Source of the DNA: an uncultured Collinsella sp. | GTDB lineage: Bacteria > Actinomycetota > Coriobacteriia > Coriobacteriales > Coriobacteriaceae | NCBI GenBank assembly: GCA_900542275.1 | Contig: UQMW01000037.1 | Coordinates: 1-23,089 of the forward strand | Reading direction: 5' to 3' | Length of the DNA: 23,089 nucleotides | Shown here: positions 13,765-22,173 of the stretch, in pieces | Position numbering within the stretch: position 1 is the stretch's first letter | Layout: each line of letters begins with the position of its first letter | Program-made: the position numbers and the translations under genes | Notes under the pieces: generated by a model | The model's database searches: none | The model's input: only the letters and a program-made list of their open reading frames with translations | Told to the model about the DNA's origin: nothing

Positions 13765-14841
13765 CTAGAACTGATTCAAGAAACGCATATCGCCTGTCAT
13801 GAGCGTTCTGAGGTCGGGCAGGTCGTAGCGCAGGGCCGCGACGCGCTCGGCGCCAATGCCAAAGGCGAAGCCGGTGTACTTCTCGGGATCGATGCCGCAG
13901 TTGATCAGGACGTTGGGGTCGACCATGCCGCAGCCCAAGATCTCGATCCAGCCGCTGTGCTTGCAGAAGTTGCAGCCCTTGCCGCCGCACACGTGGCAGC
14001 TCACGTCCACCTCGCAGCTGGGCTCGGTGAAGGGGAAGAAGTGCGGGCGGTAACGCGTCTTGCGATCCTCGCCAAACATGCACTTAACAAAGTAGTCGAG
14101 CGTGCCCTTCAGGTCGCCAAAGGTGATGCCCTCGTCGACGACCAGGCCCTCGATCTGGTTGAACTGCGGCAGGTGGCAGGCATCGGCCGTGTCGGGACGG
14201 TAGACGGTGCCCGGGCAGATCATGTAGATGGGCGGCTTCTGCGACTCCATAGTGTGGATCTGCACGCCCGAAGTCTGGGTGCGCAGCAGCACGTCGGACT
14301 CGCCGTGGGCGTGAGCCTCGGGGTGCGCGACGCTGCCGGGGTTGTTGTCGACCACGTAGAAGGTATCGCGGGCCGAGCGGCTCGGGTGATCCATGGGAGC
14401 GTTGAGCGCGGTGAAGTTGTAGTAAGAGGTGTCGACCATGGGGCCGGACTCGACGGTGTAGCCGATGCCGCAGAAGATGTCCTCGGCCTCCTCGATGATT
14501 TGCTTGATCAGGTGCTGGTGGCCGATCTGCGGACGGATGCCCGGCAGCGTGATGTCGACGGCGTCGTGCTCGAGTGCGCGCTTGAAGGCGGCGGCCTTCA
14601 TCTCGGTGTTTCGCTCGTCGAGCATGCCCTCGATCAGCTGGCGCATCTCGTTGGCGCGCTTGCCCATCACGGGACGATCCTCGGGGGCGAGCTTGCCCAT
14701 CATGCGCATCAAGCCGGTGATACGACCCTTGCGACCGAGCAGCTCAACACGCGCAGCCTCGAGCTTGGCGGCGTCATCGGCGCCTGCGACGAGCTCCTTG
14801 GCCTCTTCCTCGAGTTTGACCAGATCATCAATCAGACTCAT
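13765..14841 (-). CDS. pheS: Phenylalanine-tRNA ligase alpha subunit
   Basis: 358 residues from the ATG at 14841 (MSLIDDL, AGGG upstream). PheS is the catalytic class II subunit. The N-terminal coiled coil (about 1-85) binds tRNA and contains LLGRKGRITGLMR. Class II motifs follow: motif 1 near HPLIKQIIEEAEDIF-type sequence (here HLIKQII), motif 2 in the region with THTME-like HTMESQKPP and GTVYRPDTADACHLPQFNQ, then EGLVVD, and motif 3 in FGIGAERVAALRY. A CxxC-x5-C cysteine cluster (CHVCGGKGCNFC) in the PSCEVDVSC region is a feature seen in some PheS proteins. It is the first gene of the T-box-controlled operon. Confidence 0.97.
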   Translation of the reverse strand: MSLIDDLVKLEEEAKELVAGADDAAKLEAARVELLGRKGRITGLMRMMGKLAPEDRPVMGKRANEMRQLIEGMLDERNTEMKAAAFKRALEHDAVDITLPGIRPQIGHQHLIKQIIEEAEDIFCGIGYTVESGPMVDTSYYNFTALNAPMDHPSRSARDTFYVVDNNPGSVAHPEAHAHGESDVLLRTQTSGVQIHTMESQKPPIYMICPGTVYRPDTADACHLPQFNQIEGLVVDEGITFGDLKGTLDYFVKCMFGEDRKTRYRPHFFPFTEPSCEVDVSCHVCGGKGCNFCKHSGWIEILGCGMVDPNVLINCGIDPEKYTGFAFGIGAERVAALRYDLPDLRTLMTGDMRFLNQF

Positions 14842-14926
14842 GTCTTCCCTTTCGTCTCTCGCGCATCCACTTGCCGCGGCGGCTGGAGCCACCCGGAGCT
14901 GCGGATGTGCGGCCCGGTTCGGTAAC

Positions 14927-14968
14927 AAAAAAACCGCCCTCGGGCATGTGCATTGCCCAAGGACGGTT
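14927..14968 (-). terminator. T-box regulatory terminator of pheST
   Basis: On the minus strand a 15-base arm (14968-14954) pairs with 14946-14932 with few mismatches, has a 7-base loop and runs into seven T residues (14933-14927). It follows the T-box sequence by 3-4 bases and lies about 85 bases before the pheS ATG. Confidence 0.9.
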
Positions 14969-15212
14969 GAATTCCGCGGTACCACCTTGTTTGACCCGGC
15001 GGATGTCTGGCCCGCCGCGCCCACTCTGTGCCCCTTGTCGCGAGGCTCACGGCTTCCCTACTGGGGCTTCGCCGCCGCTGGCCGCGTGCCCGTTGAGGTC
15101 GCTGCTCGGGAGTGAACGCTTGGCCCTTGTCACCGCAGGAAGGCTCGCAGCCCATGACCTTCCCTCTCTTGCCGGCGACGCGGCGGGCAAAACCCTCTCC
15201 GTCAACGCATTG
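14927..15212 (-). promoter_or_regulatory. T-box leader (tRNA-Phe sensing) of pheST
   Basis: The T-box motif AAGGTGGTACCGCGGAA is on the minus strand at 14988-14972. Stem I lies at about 15207-15105: GGAG (15200-15197) pairs with CTCC (15112-15109), and the internal loop next to it carries TTC followed by A at 15116-15113. UUC is a Phe codon, which agrees with the downstream genes. GGGCTGCGAGCC and GAGAGG in the distal part fit the stem I loops. Uncharged tRNA-Phe would stabilise the antiterminator and switch on pheST. A -10 may lie in TTATCCTATAG just upstream, but no good -35 was found. Confidence 0.93.
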
Positions 15213-15345
15213 GGCTATAGGATAACACATTCTGCGTGTGCATCGCCGCGTTCCGTTTTGTTCGCACTGGGTACAAGGCAGGTAGCTGTGCAAACTGGCC
15301 GCGCGCCCACCCGAAGCGCTCGGCTCACGAGATCAAGGATATGGT

Positions 15346-16920
15346 ATGGGAAAGAAACTCGATAAGAAGGCCGAGCCTGCAGCGGGCAAGACATCCAAAG
15401 GCATGAAGGTCGATAAGGCCGTCAAAAAATTCCGCAAGCTCGAAGGCAAGCTGTGGACTCGTGAGTACCTGCTCAAGATTGCCGAGTTTGACGGCGCGAC
15501 CATTGCCCCCGCCAACGGCGCAGCAGCGCGTGCCGACGCCATGGGCACGCTTGCCGGCGAGCATCACAAGCTGCTGACCAGCGAGAAGTCCGTTGAGCTC
15601 GTACGCTCGTTAGCGCGCGAGACCGTCGCCGGCGGCAAAATCGACGACCCTCAGCTGCTCGACGAGATCCGTGTGCTCGGCCGCGATCAACGTGAGGCCA
15701 GTGCCATCCCCACCGAAGAAGCCGAGGCCTGGACCAGGCTCACCTGCGAGGCGGACGCCGTGTGGCGCAAGGCCAAGGCAGCCAACGACTGGGCGAGCTT
15801 TGAGACCTATGTGGATAGAATCGTCGCCCAACTTAAGCATCAGGCCGAGCTCATGGACCCCAAGCGCGACCCATACGATGTTTGGCTCGACCAGTACGAG
15901 CGTGGCCTTTCCGCCAAGAGCTTCGACGCGTTTTGCGATGAGGTCAAGGCCACGGTCGTTCCGCTCGTGCACGCCATCGGCGAGCGCGGCCAGCAGCCAG
16001 CTGCCGACTTTTTGCACGCCCGCGTGCCCGAGGCCGCCCAGCGCGCCATGAGCTTCGACCTTATGAAGCTCGTCGGCCTGGACCTGAACGACACCACGCT
16101 TGCCTTTACTGAGCACCCGTTTAGCGAGGGCTTTGCCGTGGGTGATGCGCGCATCGCGACGCACATCTACGAAGACGACTGCATCTCCAACGTCTACAGC
16201 ATCATCCACGAGGCGGGACACACCATGTACGAGCTGGGCGTCAATCCCGCCTATGCGCGCACCTGCCTGGAGGGCGGCACCTCCATGGGCATCCACGAGA
16301 GCCAGAGCCGCTTTTTCGAGAACACCGTGGGTCGCAGTCGCGCCTTTATGGGACCGCTGCTGCAGGTACTGCGCCGTCACGCGCCCGAGGTCTACGGCGA
16401 CGTCGACGAGGACACGCTCTACCGCGCCGTGAACATCGCGCAGCCGTCGCTGATCCGCACCGAGGCCGACGAGCTCACCTACCCGCTGCATATTATGGTG
16501 CGCTACCAGATCGAACGTATGCTGTTTGCCGGCGAGGCCACGGCCAAGGATATCCCCGCGCTTTGGAATCGTTTTATGGATGAGTACCTGGGCATTCCCG
16601 TTCCCGACGACACGCGCGGCTGCCTGCAGGATACGCACTGGAGCGGCGGCTCGTTTGGCTACTTCCCCACCTATGCGCTGGGCAGCGCCTACGACGCCAT
16701 GTTCGTGCCGGCCATGTGCCGCGACGGTGTCGACCTCAATGGCGCCTGTGCGAGCGGCGACCTGGCACCCGTCCGCACCTGGCTGGGCGAGCACATTTGG
16801 CAGTGGGGCCGCGCCAAGGACGCGCCGGAACTCATCAAGGGCGCCTGCGGCATGGCCTTTGACGCCCGCTACTACTGCAGCTACCTGCAGGACAAGTTCA
16901 CCACGTTGTACGAGCTGTAA
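15346..16920 (+). CDS. M32 family metallocarboxypeptidase (carboxypeptidase Taq type)
   Basis: 524 residues, close to the usual length of about 500 for M32 enzymes, which are cytoplasmic zinc carboxypeptidases that remove C-terminal residues from peptides. The zinc motif HEAGH is at 288-292, and HESQSR with Glu318 supplies the third ligand. Other family segments: DPYDVWLDQYERG, HPFSEGFAVGDARIAT, YPLHIMVRYQIE, GIPVPDDTRGCLQDTHW and FGYFPTYALGSAYDA. The start at 15346 has AAGGA six bases upstream. The first 29 residues are a Lys-rich extension not expected in the core family. It is divergent from pheST and convergent with glmM. It probably supplies amino acids from imported peptides. Confidence 0.95.
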   Translation: MGKKLDKKAEPAAGKTSKGMKVDKAVKKFRKLEGKLWTREYLLKIAEFDGATIAPANGAAARADAMGTLAGEHHKLLTSEKSVELVRSLARETVAGGKIDDPQLLDEIRVLGRDQREASAIPTEEAEAWTRLTCEADAVWRKAKAANDWASFETYVDRIVAQLKHQAELMDPKRDPYDVWLDQYERGLSAKSFDAFCDEVKATVVPLVHAIGERGQQPAADFLHARVPEAAQRAMSFDLMKLVGLDLNDTTLAFTEHPFSEGFAVGDARIATHIYEDDCISNVYSIIHEAGHTMYELGVNPAYARTCLEGGTSMGIHESQSRFFENTVGRSRAFMGPLLQVLRRHAPEVYGDVDEDTLYRAVNIAQPSLIRTEADELTYPLHIMVRYQIERMLFAGEATAKDIPALWNRFMDEYLGIPVPDDTRGCLQDTHWSGGSFGYFPTYALGSAYDAMFVPAMCRDGVDLNGACASGDLAPVRTWLGEHIWQWGRAKDAPELIKGACGMAFDARYYCSYLQDKFTTLYEL

Positions 16921-17021
16921 GGATTGACCAGCACGCCATCGCCAACGCCAACCATGTTGACGCCAATGTCTTGGCAACGTCAGCGAAAACGACCCTAAGC
17001 GAGCAAGGTGACGTGAAATGA

Positions 17022-17050
17022 AAGGGCGCCGACCTTCTGGTCGCGCCCTT
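17022..17050. terminator. Hairpin between the convergent carboxypeptidase gene and glmM
   Basis: AAGGGCG and CGCCCTT plus CGACC and GGTCG form a 12-bp stem with a single bulged C and a TTCT loop. Neither side has a long T-run; the minus strand has TTTCATTT. It is a plausible weak bidirectional terminator. Confidence 0.45.
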
Positions 17051-17098
17051 GAAATTGAACGTCAGATTGCCGCTTAGGGGCGTTTGCAGCGTCGAGCA

Positions 17099-17126
17099 GT
17101 TACGCGGTTTGGTAAAACCGCGTAAC
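17099..17126. terminator. Perfect hairpin touching the glmM stop codon
   Basis: GTTACGCGGTTT-GGTA-AAACCGCGTAAC is a perfect 12-bp stem. Its last base is also the last base of the glmM stop codon on the minus strand. No T-run follows on either strand, so it may protect the mRNA 3' end or aid termination rather than be a classical terminator. Confidence 0.45.
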
Positions 17127-18457
17127 TACAGAGCCTCGAGTGCGCTAGCGATGCGCTTCATGGCGGCGTCGGCGGCCGATTGGTCCGGAGCCTCAGCCAG
17201 CACGCGAATCACCGACTCGGTTCCGCTCTTGCGCACCAGCACGCGGCCCTCGCCCGCCAGCGACGCCTCGGCCTCGGCGATGGCGGCCTGCACGCCCATG
17301 TTGCCCAGCGCGGCGTCCTTATCCGCCACGCGCACGGCAACCTGCGCCTGCGGCAGCAGCTTGCACGGAGCCGTGAGCTGCGAGAGCGTCTCGCGCTCGG
17401 CACGAATCACTTCCATCACGCGCAGCGAGGTCATAATGCCGTCGCCCGTGCGCTCGATATCGCCAAAGATCGTATGGCCCGTCTGCTCGCCGCCCAGGCT
17501 GTAACCGCCCTCGCGCATCTTGGCATACACGTGACGGTCGCCCACACCGCTGGTCACGGCACTTAGGCCGGCAAGCTCCAACGACTTGATCAGGCCAAAG
17601 TTGCTGGCAATCGTCGGAACCACGGTACCGCCCGAGAGCCGCCCGTGCTTGTTCAGGTACACGCCGCACACGTACAGGATCTGGTCGCCGTCTACCACGC
17701 GACCGCGCTCGTCCACGGCCAAGCAGCGATCGGCATCGCCGTCGTAGGCAAAGCCCACGTCCAGGCCCTGCTCCACCACGTGGCGCTGCAGACGCTCCAT
17801 ATGCGTGGAGCCGCAGTCGACGTTGATGTTAAAACCATCAGGCGCGGCATTGATCACGCGCACGTCGGCGCCCAGCGCGTCGAACACCGGCTTGGCCACC
17901 GAGGACGCCGAGCCGTTGGCGCAGTCGATGCCGATCTTGACGCCCTGCAGCGAAAAGTTCGCGCTGGCGATGAGCGAGGCAATGTAGCGGTTGCGGCCCT
18001 GCATGTAGTCCACCGTGGCGCCGATGTGGTTGCCCGTGGCCAGCGGCACCTCGCTCTTGCCATCGATGTAGTCCTCGATGAGCTCCAGTACGTCCTCGTC
18101 CATCTTAAAACCGTCGCTGTTGACGAGCTTAATGCCGTTATCGCAAAACGGGTTGTGGCTCGCGCTGATCATGATGCCGCAATCAAAGCAGCCTTCCACG
18201 GTCTGATGCGCTACGCCCGGCGTGGGGATCACGTGCAGCATATAGGCGTCCGCACCGCTCGCGACCAGGCCACTCACCAGCGCCGCCTCGAACATATAAC
18301 TCGAGCGACGTGTGTCCTTGCCCACGATGACGCGCGCCTTGCGCTCGCGGTTAGCGCCGTAATACCAGCCCACAAAACGGCCAATCTTATAAGCGTGCTC
18401 TACCGTCAGCCCAACGTTGGCCTCACCGCGAAAGCCATCGGTGCCAAAGTACTTCAT
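17126..18457 (-). CDS. glmM: Phosphoglucosamine mutase
   Basis: 443 residues. GlmM converts glucosamine-6-phosphate to glucosamine-1-phosphate for UDP-GlcNAc, the precursor of peptidoglycan and other glycans. The alpha-D-phosphohexomutase layout is complete: N-terminal KYFGTDGFRG, catalytic serine Ser100 in ISASHNP, metal-binding DGDADR (239-244), sugar-binding GGEQTGH (about 325) and C-terminal phosphate-binding RKSGTE. The N-terminal GTDGFRG points to GlmM rather than a phosphomannomutase. The SD is AGGAGAG. A terminator-like hairpin lies only 13 bases upstream of the ATG, so its transcription needs a promoter very close by, readthrough or antitermination. Confidence 0.95.
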   Translation of the reverse strand: MKYFGTDGFRGEANVGLTVEHAYKIGRFVGWYYGANRERKARVIVGKDTRRSSYMFEAALVSGLVASGADAYMLHVIPTPGVAHQTVEGCFDCGIMISASHNPFCDNGIKLVNSDGFKMDEDVLELIEDYIDGKSEVPLATGNHIGATVDYMQGRNRYIASLIASANFSLQGVKIGIDCANGSASSVAKPVFDALGADVRVINAAPDGFNINVDCGSTHMERLQRHVVEQGLDVGFAYDGDADRCLAVDERGRVVDGDQILYVCGVYLNKHGRLSGGTVVPTIASNFGLIKSLELAGLSAVTSGVGDRHVYAKMREGGYSLGGEQTGHTIFGDIERTGDGIMTSLRVMEVIRAERETLSQLTAPCKLLPQAQVAVRVADKDAALGNMGVQAAIAEAEASLAGEGRVLVRKSGTESVIRVLAEAPDQSAADAAMKRIASALEAL

Positions 18458-18470
18458 GCGCTCTCCTTAC

Positions 18471-18503
18471 AAAATAGGGGCGAACAGATTGCCTGTCCGC
18501 CCC
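18471..18503 (-). terminator. Terminator-like hairpin between the DUF4012 gene and glmM
   Basis: On the minus strand GGGGCGGACAG-GCAAT-CTGTTCGCCCC gives an 11-bp stem with one G-U pair, followed by TATTTTG. The T-run ends a few bases before the glmM Shine-Dalgarno. It could be the end of the DUF4012 transcript or an attenuator in the glmM leader; GATAAT just upstream (about 18518-18523) could be a -10. Confidence 0.65.
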
Positions 18504-18540
18504 AAAATGGTACTCGATTATCTGCGCTACCAGAAAAACC

Positions 18541-20853
18541 CTACGCCGACGCGCTGTCGCGAGCCGCCTGGCATGTAGGAGTCTGACGCAGCGTAAGCGG
18601 CTTGTCCCCCGCCTCGGCCGACGTGGTCAGCGTATACGTGATCGTCGTCGTCTCGCCAGCATGCAGGTCAACGGTGCCCGAATAGAAGGGAATTCCATGC
18701 CACGTAGCGGCGCCAAGACCAAACTGGGTGCCCTCAACCGTAAGGTCACTGATGTTGCCGCCCGTCGGGGCAAACAACGAGACATTCAGACGCTCGTCGT
18801 CGCGCGCGGCATCGGGCGCGCTCGCCGCGACGTAATCGGGCAGCTTGCCTGCCTCCTCCTGCGTCATGATGTTCGTCAGGGTAACGGTGATGCGATACGA
18901 GCACGTGCCGTCGCCGTTCTTGACACCCTGGCCAATCTGCGTATCAGCGTTCAGGTACCAGTCGAGCTTGGAGAAGCTCAGGTTGTTAAAGTAAACGCCG
19001 GCAACGGGATCGGCACTCGGATCATCCGGATCGGGTAGCGAAGCGTCAATGCCCGTCTCTTTGATGGCATTCTGCTCATCATCGTTTCTCATCCAAGCAA
19101 TCAGACGGCCCTCTTCGGCACCGCGCTCGAATGCACCGACAAGCTTCGTAACATCGACATCGCCGATACCGCCAAGGATCTTGTCGAAGGCAGCGCTGGC
19201 GACGGATGCAAAGATGCCGTCCGACTCCTCGACCGGATAGTTCCAGTACACATCGTGCATGAGGGCCTTTGCGGCGTTGGTGCCGTCGACAACCGTTCCG
19301 TCGGGCAGCGACACGTTACCGACCAGGCCCAGCAGATACTGCAGGAACACCGGGTCGATACCCACGACGCCATCAACGTCCTGCCCATATTGGGACTTCC
19401 ACAGCGCGGCGACACGCTGCGAGTTGCGGGGCCAATCGGGCGAATAGGTATTGCCCGAGTTGTACAGGTTACTGTGGTTGCCGAACAGCGCCTCATCCTC
19501 TTCGTCGACGCTCTCGACCGCCTCATCCTCGCTGAGTCCAATGCGGGGAACAAACTCGCCAATCGACATCTGGCCGTCGGTGACCGAAATCAGGCCCTGC
19601 GAACCGCCAAAGCCGCCGCAAGCACGAATCTCGACGTTGTTCATGGCGTACACAAGGTAGTTACGCGTCTGGCCGTTGGCGCCGAGCATCTGGGGAAGGA
19701 CGGGGGCGACCTTCTCCGCCGCGTCAACCGCGCCGTTGAGGGTGGCAAAGCCGTCCTTGGCCTTATCGACCAGCTCGGTCACCTGGGAAATATGAGTATC
19801 GCCAATGCCCTGGATCTTCTCGTTGGCGCTCTTGAACACCTTCGAGCTGCTGGAAAGCGAATCGGCGACCGCCTGCAGCGCGGACACGTTAATCATGCCG
19901 TCCTGGAACAGCTTGCCGGGCGTGGCCTGGGAAAGGTTATCGGCCATGGGAACCAGCGCATTGCTCGAGACATCGGACAGGGCATCAATCATGGTGCGGG
20001 CCGCGTTGATGTCGCTGCCATACACCGGGATAAACGAAGCCGCCGTCCACAGCGGGCTCGAGGTCTCTGCCTTCATGCTGTCGCAGAGCTCATCGATCTT
20101 CTTCGCGTCGTCAGGCAGCGTCGAAAAATCGCCCGACGTGACCTTGTCCTTAAGGCCACCGACAATCTCGACAGCCTCCTTCGCTTCGCTCTTTACGGTC
20201 TTTGCCGAGTTAAGCAGCATAAAGCCGCTTGCGCCAAGCACAACGAGAAGCACCGCGACTACAGCGGCAATAATGGCGCCAGTGTGACGTTTTTTGCGCT
20301 CGCCCTTGCGATGGCGATGACGGACCAGGCCGTCAGAGGTCGAACTCGACGAAGTGTCGCTACCGTAGTTCAAGCCAAAATCGTAATAATCTTCCTTGGA
20401 ACCCGAGCCCGCAAACTCGGCACCGCTATCATCCAGGCGGGCGAACGTGCCAGTCTCGGAGGCGCCTGTGTAAATCGTGCCAAGGTTACCCGTAAGCCCC
20501 GCGCCACCGGCAGAGGGAGTATTGTTGGCGGCCTTGCCGGCATTAACGTTGCCGGCGGCATTCGCGGCGTTGGCAGCACCTGCATTGTTCTCAGGTGCCG
20601 AAGGAGCCCCGCTCGGCTGCGACGTGGAGGTTGCACCGCCCGCAAAGACATTCCCTCTTGCACGGCCGGTCTTTTTTGCCTTTTGTGACTGCTCGTACAG
20701 AGCGGTAAACATCGCCGTCTCGCCCGGGGACACGCGCTTACCGGAACCGCCCTGTCCAGCGCCGCCCGGCGTGCCGGCCTTACCAGCCCCGTTCGGACGC
20801 GGCGGAACTGCAGGGCGGCCGCTATCGCTGCCCTTAAAGTGATTACCAGCCAT
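18541..20853 (-). CDS. DUF4012 domain membrane protein
   Basis: 770 residues from the ATG at 20853 (GAGGA eight bases upstream). Residues 1-190 are a low-complexity, probably disordered cytoplasmic region rich in Gly, Ala, Asn and Ser, followed by a basic cluster RHRHRKGERKKRH. One membrane segment lies at about 192-216. The rest should be extracellular. It contains a helical part (about 220-380) and a DUF4012-type core with RNYLVYAMNNVEIRACGGF followed by GGSQGLISV, like the family's N-x-E-x-R-x-x-GGF signature. DUF4012 proteins occur in actinobacteria, often near cell-surface polysaccharide genes, but their activity is not known. The neighbour glmM makes an envelope role plausible. Confidence 0.85.
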   Translation of the reverse strand: MAGNHFKGSDSGRPAVPPRPNGAGKAGTPGGAGQGGSGKRVSPGETAMFTALYEQSQKAKKTGRARGNVFAGGATSTSQPSGAPSAPENNAGAANAANAAGNVNAGKAANNTPSAGGAGLTGNLGTIYTGASETGTFARLDDSGAEFAGSGSKEDYYDFGLNYGSDTSSSSTSDGLVRHRHRKGERKKRHTGAIIAAVVAVLLVVLGASGFMLLNSAKTVKSEAKEAVEIVGGLKDKVTSGDFSTLPDDAKKIDELCDSMKAETSSPLWTAASFIPVYGSDINAARTMIDALSDVSSNALVPMADNLSQATPGKLFQDGMINVSALQAVADSLSSSSKVFKSANEKIQGIGDTHISQVTELVDKAKDGFATLNGAVDAAEKVAPVLPQMLGANGQTRNYLVYAMNNVEIRACGGFGGSQGLISVTDGQMSIGEFVPRIGLSEDEAVESVDEEDEALFGNHSNLYNSGNTYSPDWPRNSQRVAALWKSQYGQDVDGVVGIDPVFLQYLLGLVGNVSLPDGTVVDGTNAAKALMHDVYWNYPVEESDGIFASVASAAFDKILGGIGDVDVTKLVGAFERGAEEGRLIAWMRNDDEQNAIKETGIDASLPDPDDPSADPVAGVYFNNLSFSKLDWYLNADTQIGQGVKNGDGTCSYRITVTLTNIMTQEEAGKLPDYVAASAPDAARDDERLNVSLFAPTGGNISDLTVEGTQFGLGAATWHGIPFYSGTVDLHAGETTTITYTLTTSAEAGDKPLTLRQTPTCQAARDSASA

Positions 20854-20889
20854 AAAGAAATCCTCGCAATTGAGTCGCAATGAAAAAGT

Positions 20890-20911
20890 CCATAACGTTA
20901 CTAGTTTATGG
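20890..20911. promoter_or_regulatory. Small inverted repeat upstream of the DUF4012 gene
   Basis: CCATAA-N10-TTATGG lies 37 bases before the start codon, in an A/T-rich stretch likely to hold the promoter. It could be an operator, but the 6-bp arms are short enough to arise by chance. Confidence 0.25.
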
Positions 20912-21002
20912 CATTTTGAGCATCGACAGCTAAACTCCAGACACGGATATCAATTGGCGAAAATGCGGCACAACACCTTTTCTGTCTTGGCGGCGGTGCC
21001 AG

Positions 21003-22025
21003 CTACACCGTGAGGAACATCATCACGATGATCATGGCAAAGCCCGCCAGGTCGGTGGGCAAAAACACCGTTCCCAGCATAAGGGCGCTGGTGATGGTGG
21101 CCGAAACCGGCTCCATGGTTCCAAGGAGGCTCGCGCGCACCGAGCCAATCTCCTTAACGCCCTGCATGTAGAACATATAGGCGAAGAACGACCCCACCAC
21201 AATAAATATCGCGAGTGCACCGACACCCGAGGGCCCGAGCGCCGGCATATGCGCCCACGGCTGGGTAAAGATACTCATCACGATTCCCGCCGAAAGCATG
21301 GCCGAGCCCGTGACGACCGGGCTTCCGTATTTGTTGAGGATTCCGGCAGGGATGATTGCTATGCAGGCACCGCCCACGGCGCACAAAAGGCCCGCAAGCA
21401 GACCCATCGGCGAGATGCTGAGCGTACTGGGGTCGCCGCCCGTGGCGATCAAAAACGTTCCGCCCAATGCGAGCAAAATGCCAAGAGCCTCGCGCGTGCG
21501 CGGCAGTCGATGCGCGGTGACGCAGGCATACCCCATGACGACCACCAGCTGCAGGCACTGGAAGACGGTCGCGGTGCCCGCGTTGGTCAGGCGCACGGCT
21601 GACAGATAGCAAAGCTGGTTGAACAGCAGGCCAAAGATCGTAAATAGGATGAGCTGCTTGCGATCGGCAGGGGTGGTCCACAGCCTGACCAGGCGGTCGC
21701 GATCTTTTCTGAGCACGACGAACATAAAGAGCAGGCCAGCGATAACTTGGCGCACGCTCATCAGCCAAAATGTCTCGATATGGCACACGTCAAAGAGGTA
21801 GCTGGCACTGGTGCCAGAAAAACCCCAAAACGTACCGCCGGCAAACGCGGCGAGCGTACCCAGGGCCATCTTGCGCGCCTGGGCGTCGTTGAGGCGGTCG
21901 CGCCATGCGCGGCGGGTGCTGCGGCTCAGCTCGTCAGTCCCCTCGGGCACGATAAAATCAGACGCCGCCGTCATCGGTACCGAAGCCTTTTTACGTGCAC
22001 GCTGCGCTGTGCGCTCCTGTTCCAT
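21003..22025 (-). CDS. EamA/DMT superfamily transporter
   Basis: 340 residues. The first 50 are charged and cytoplasmic. Ten membrane helices follow in two EamA repeats (about 55-190 and 205-340). Repeat 1 begins with AFAGGTFWGFSGTSASYLF, and repeat 2 ends with the family's GTMEPVSATITSALMLGTVF segment. DMT proteins export or import metabolites such as amino acids; the substrate cannot be told. The ATG has a GGGGGAG site. The protein stops right after the last helix with no cytoplasmic tail. Neighbours on both sides lie on the same strand with gaps of about 150 bases, so it is probably its own unit. Confidence 0.9.
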   Translation of the reverse strand: MEQERTAQRARKKASVPMTAASDFIVPEGTDELSRSTRRAWRDRLNDAQARKMALGTLAAFAGGTFWGFSGTSASYLFDVCHIETFWLMSVRQVIAGLLFMFVVLRKDRDRLVRLWTTPADRKQLILFTIFGLLFNQLCYLSAVRLTNAGTATVFQCLQLVVVMGYACVTAHRLPRTREALGILLALGGTFLIATGGDPSTLSISPMGLLAGLLCAVGGACIAIIPAGILNKYGSPVVTGSAMLSAGIVMSIFTQPWAHMPALGPSGVGALAIFIVVGSFFAYMFYMQGVKEIGSVRASLLGTMEPVSATITSALMLGTVFLPTDLAGFAMIIVMMFLTV

Positions 22026-22173
22026 TCCACTCCCCCGAAATCAATTGGCAACAAAGCGCTCAAACTGTAGCACGAATATTGATATGGAAATGCGGGCGAT
22101 TCGGAACATCTACGAGCATCCAAATTGCAAGGACGAAAGGCGCGGATAAGCTATGCCGAGCGGTTGGAATCGT

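Noticed and set aside
20950..22048. ATCAATTGGC found on both sides of the EamA gene (20950-20959 and 22039-22048), considered as direct-repeat borders of a mobile unit
   Set aside because: It is only ten bases, there is no recombinase or composition change, and both copies sit in A/T-rich gaps where such matches arise easily.
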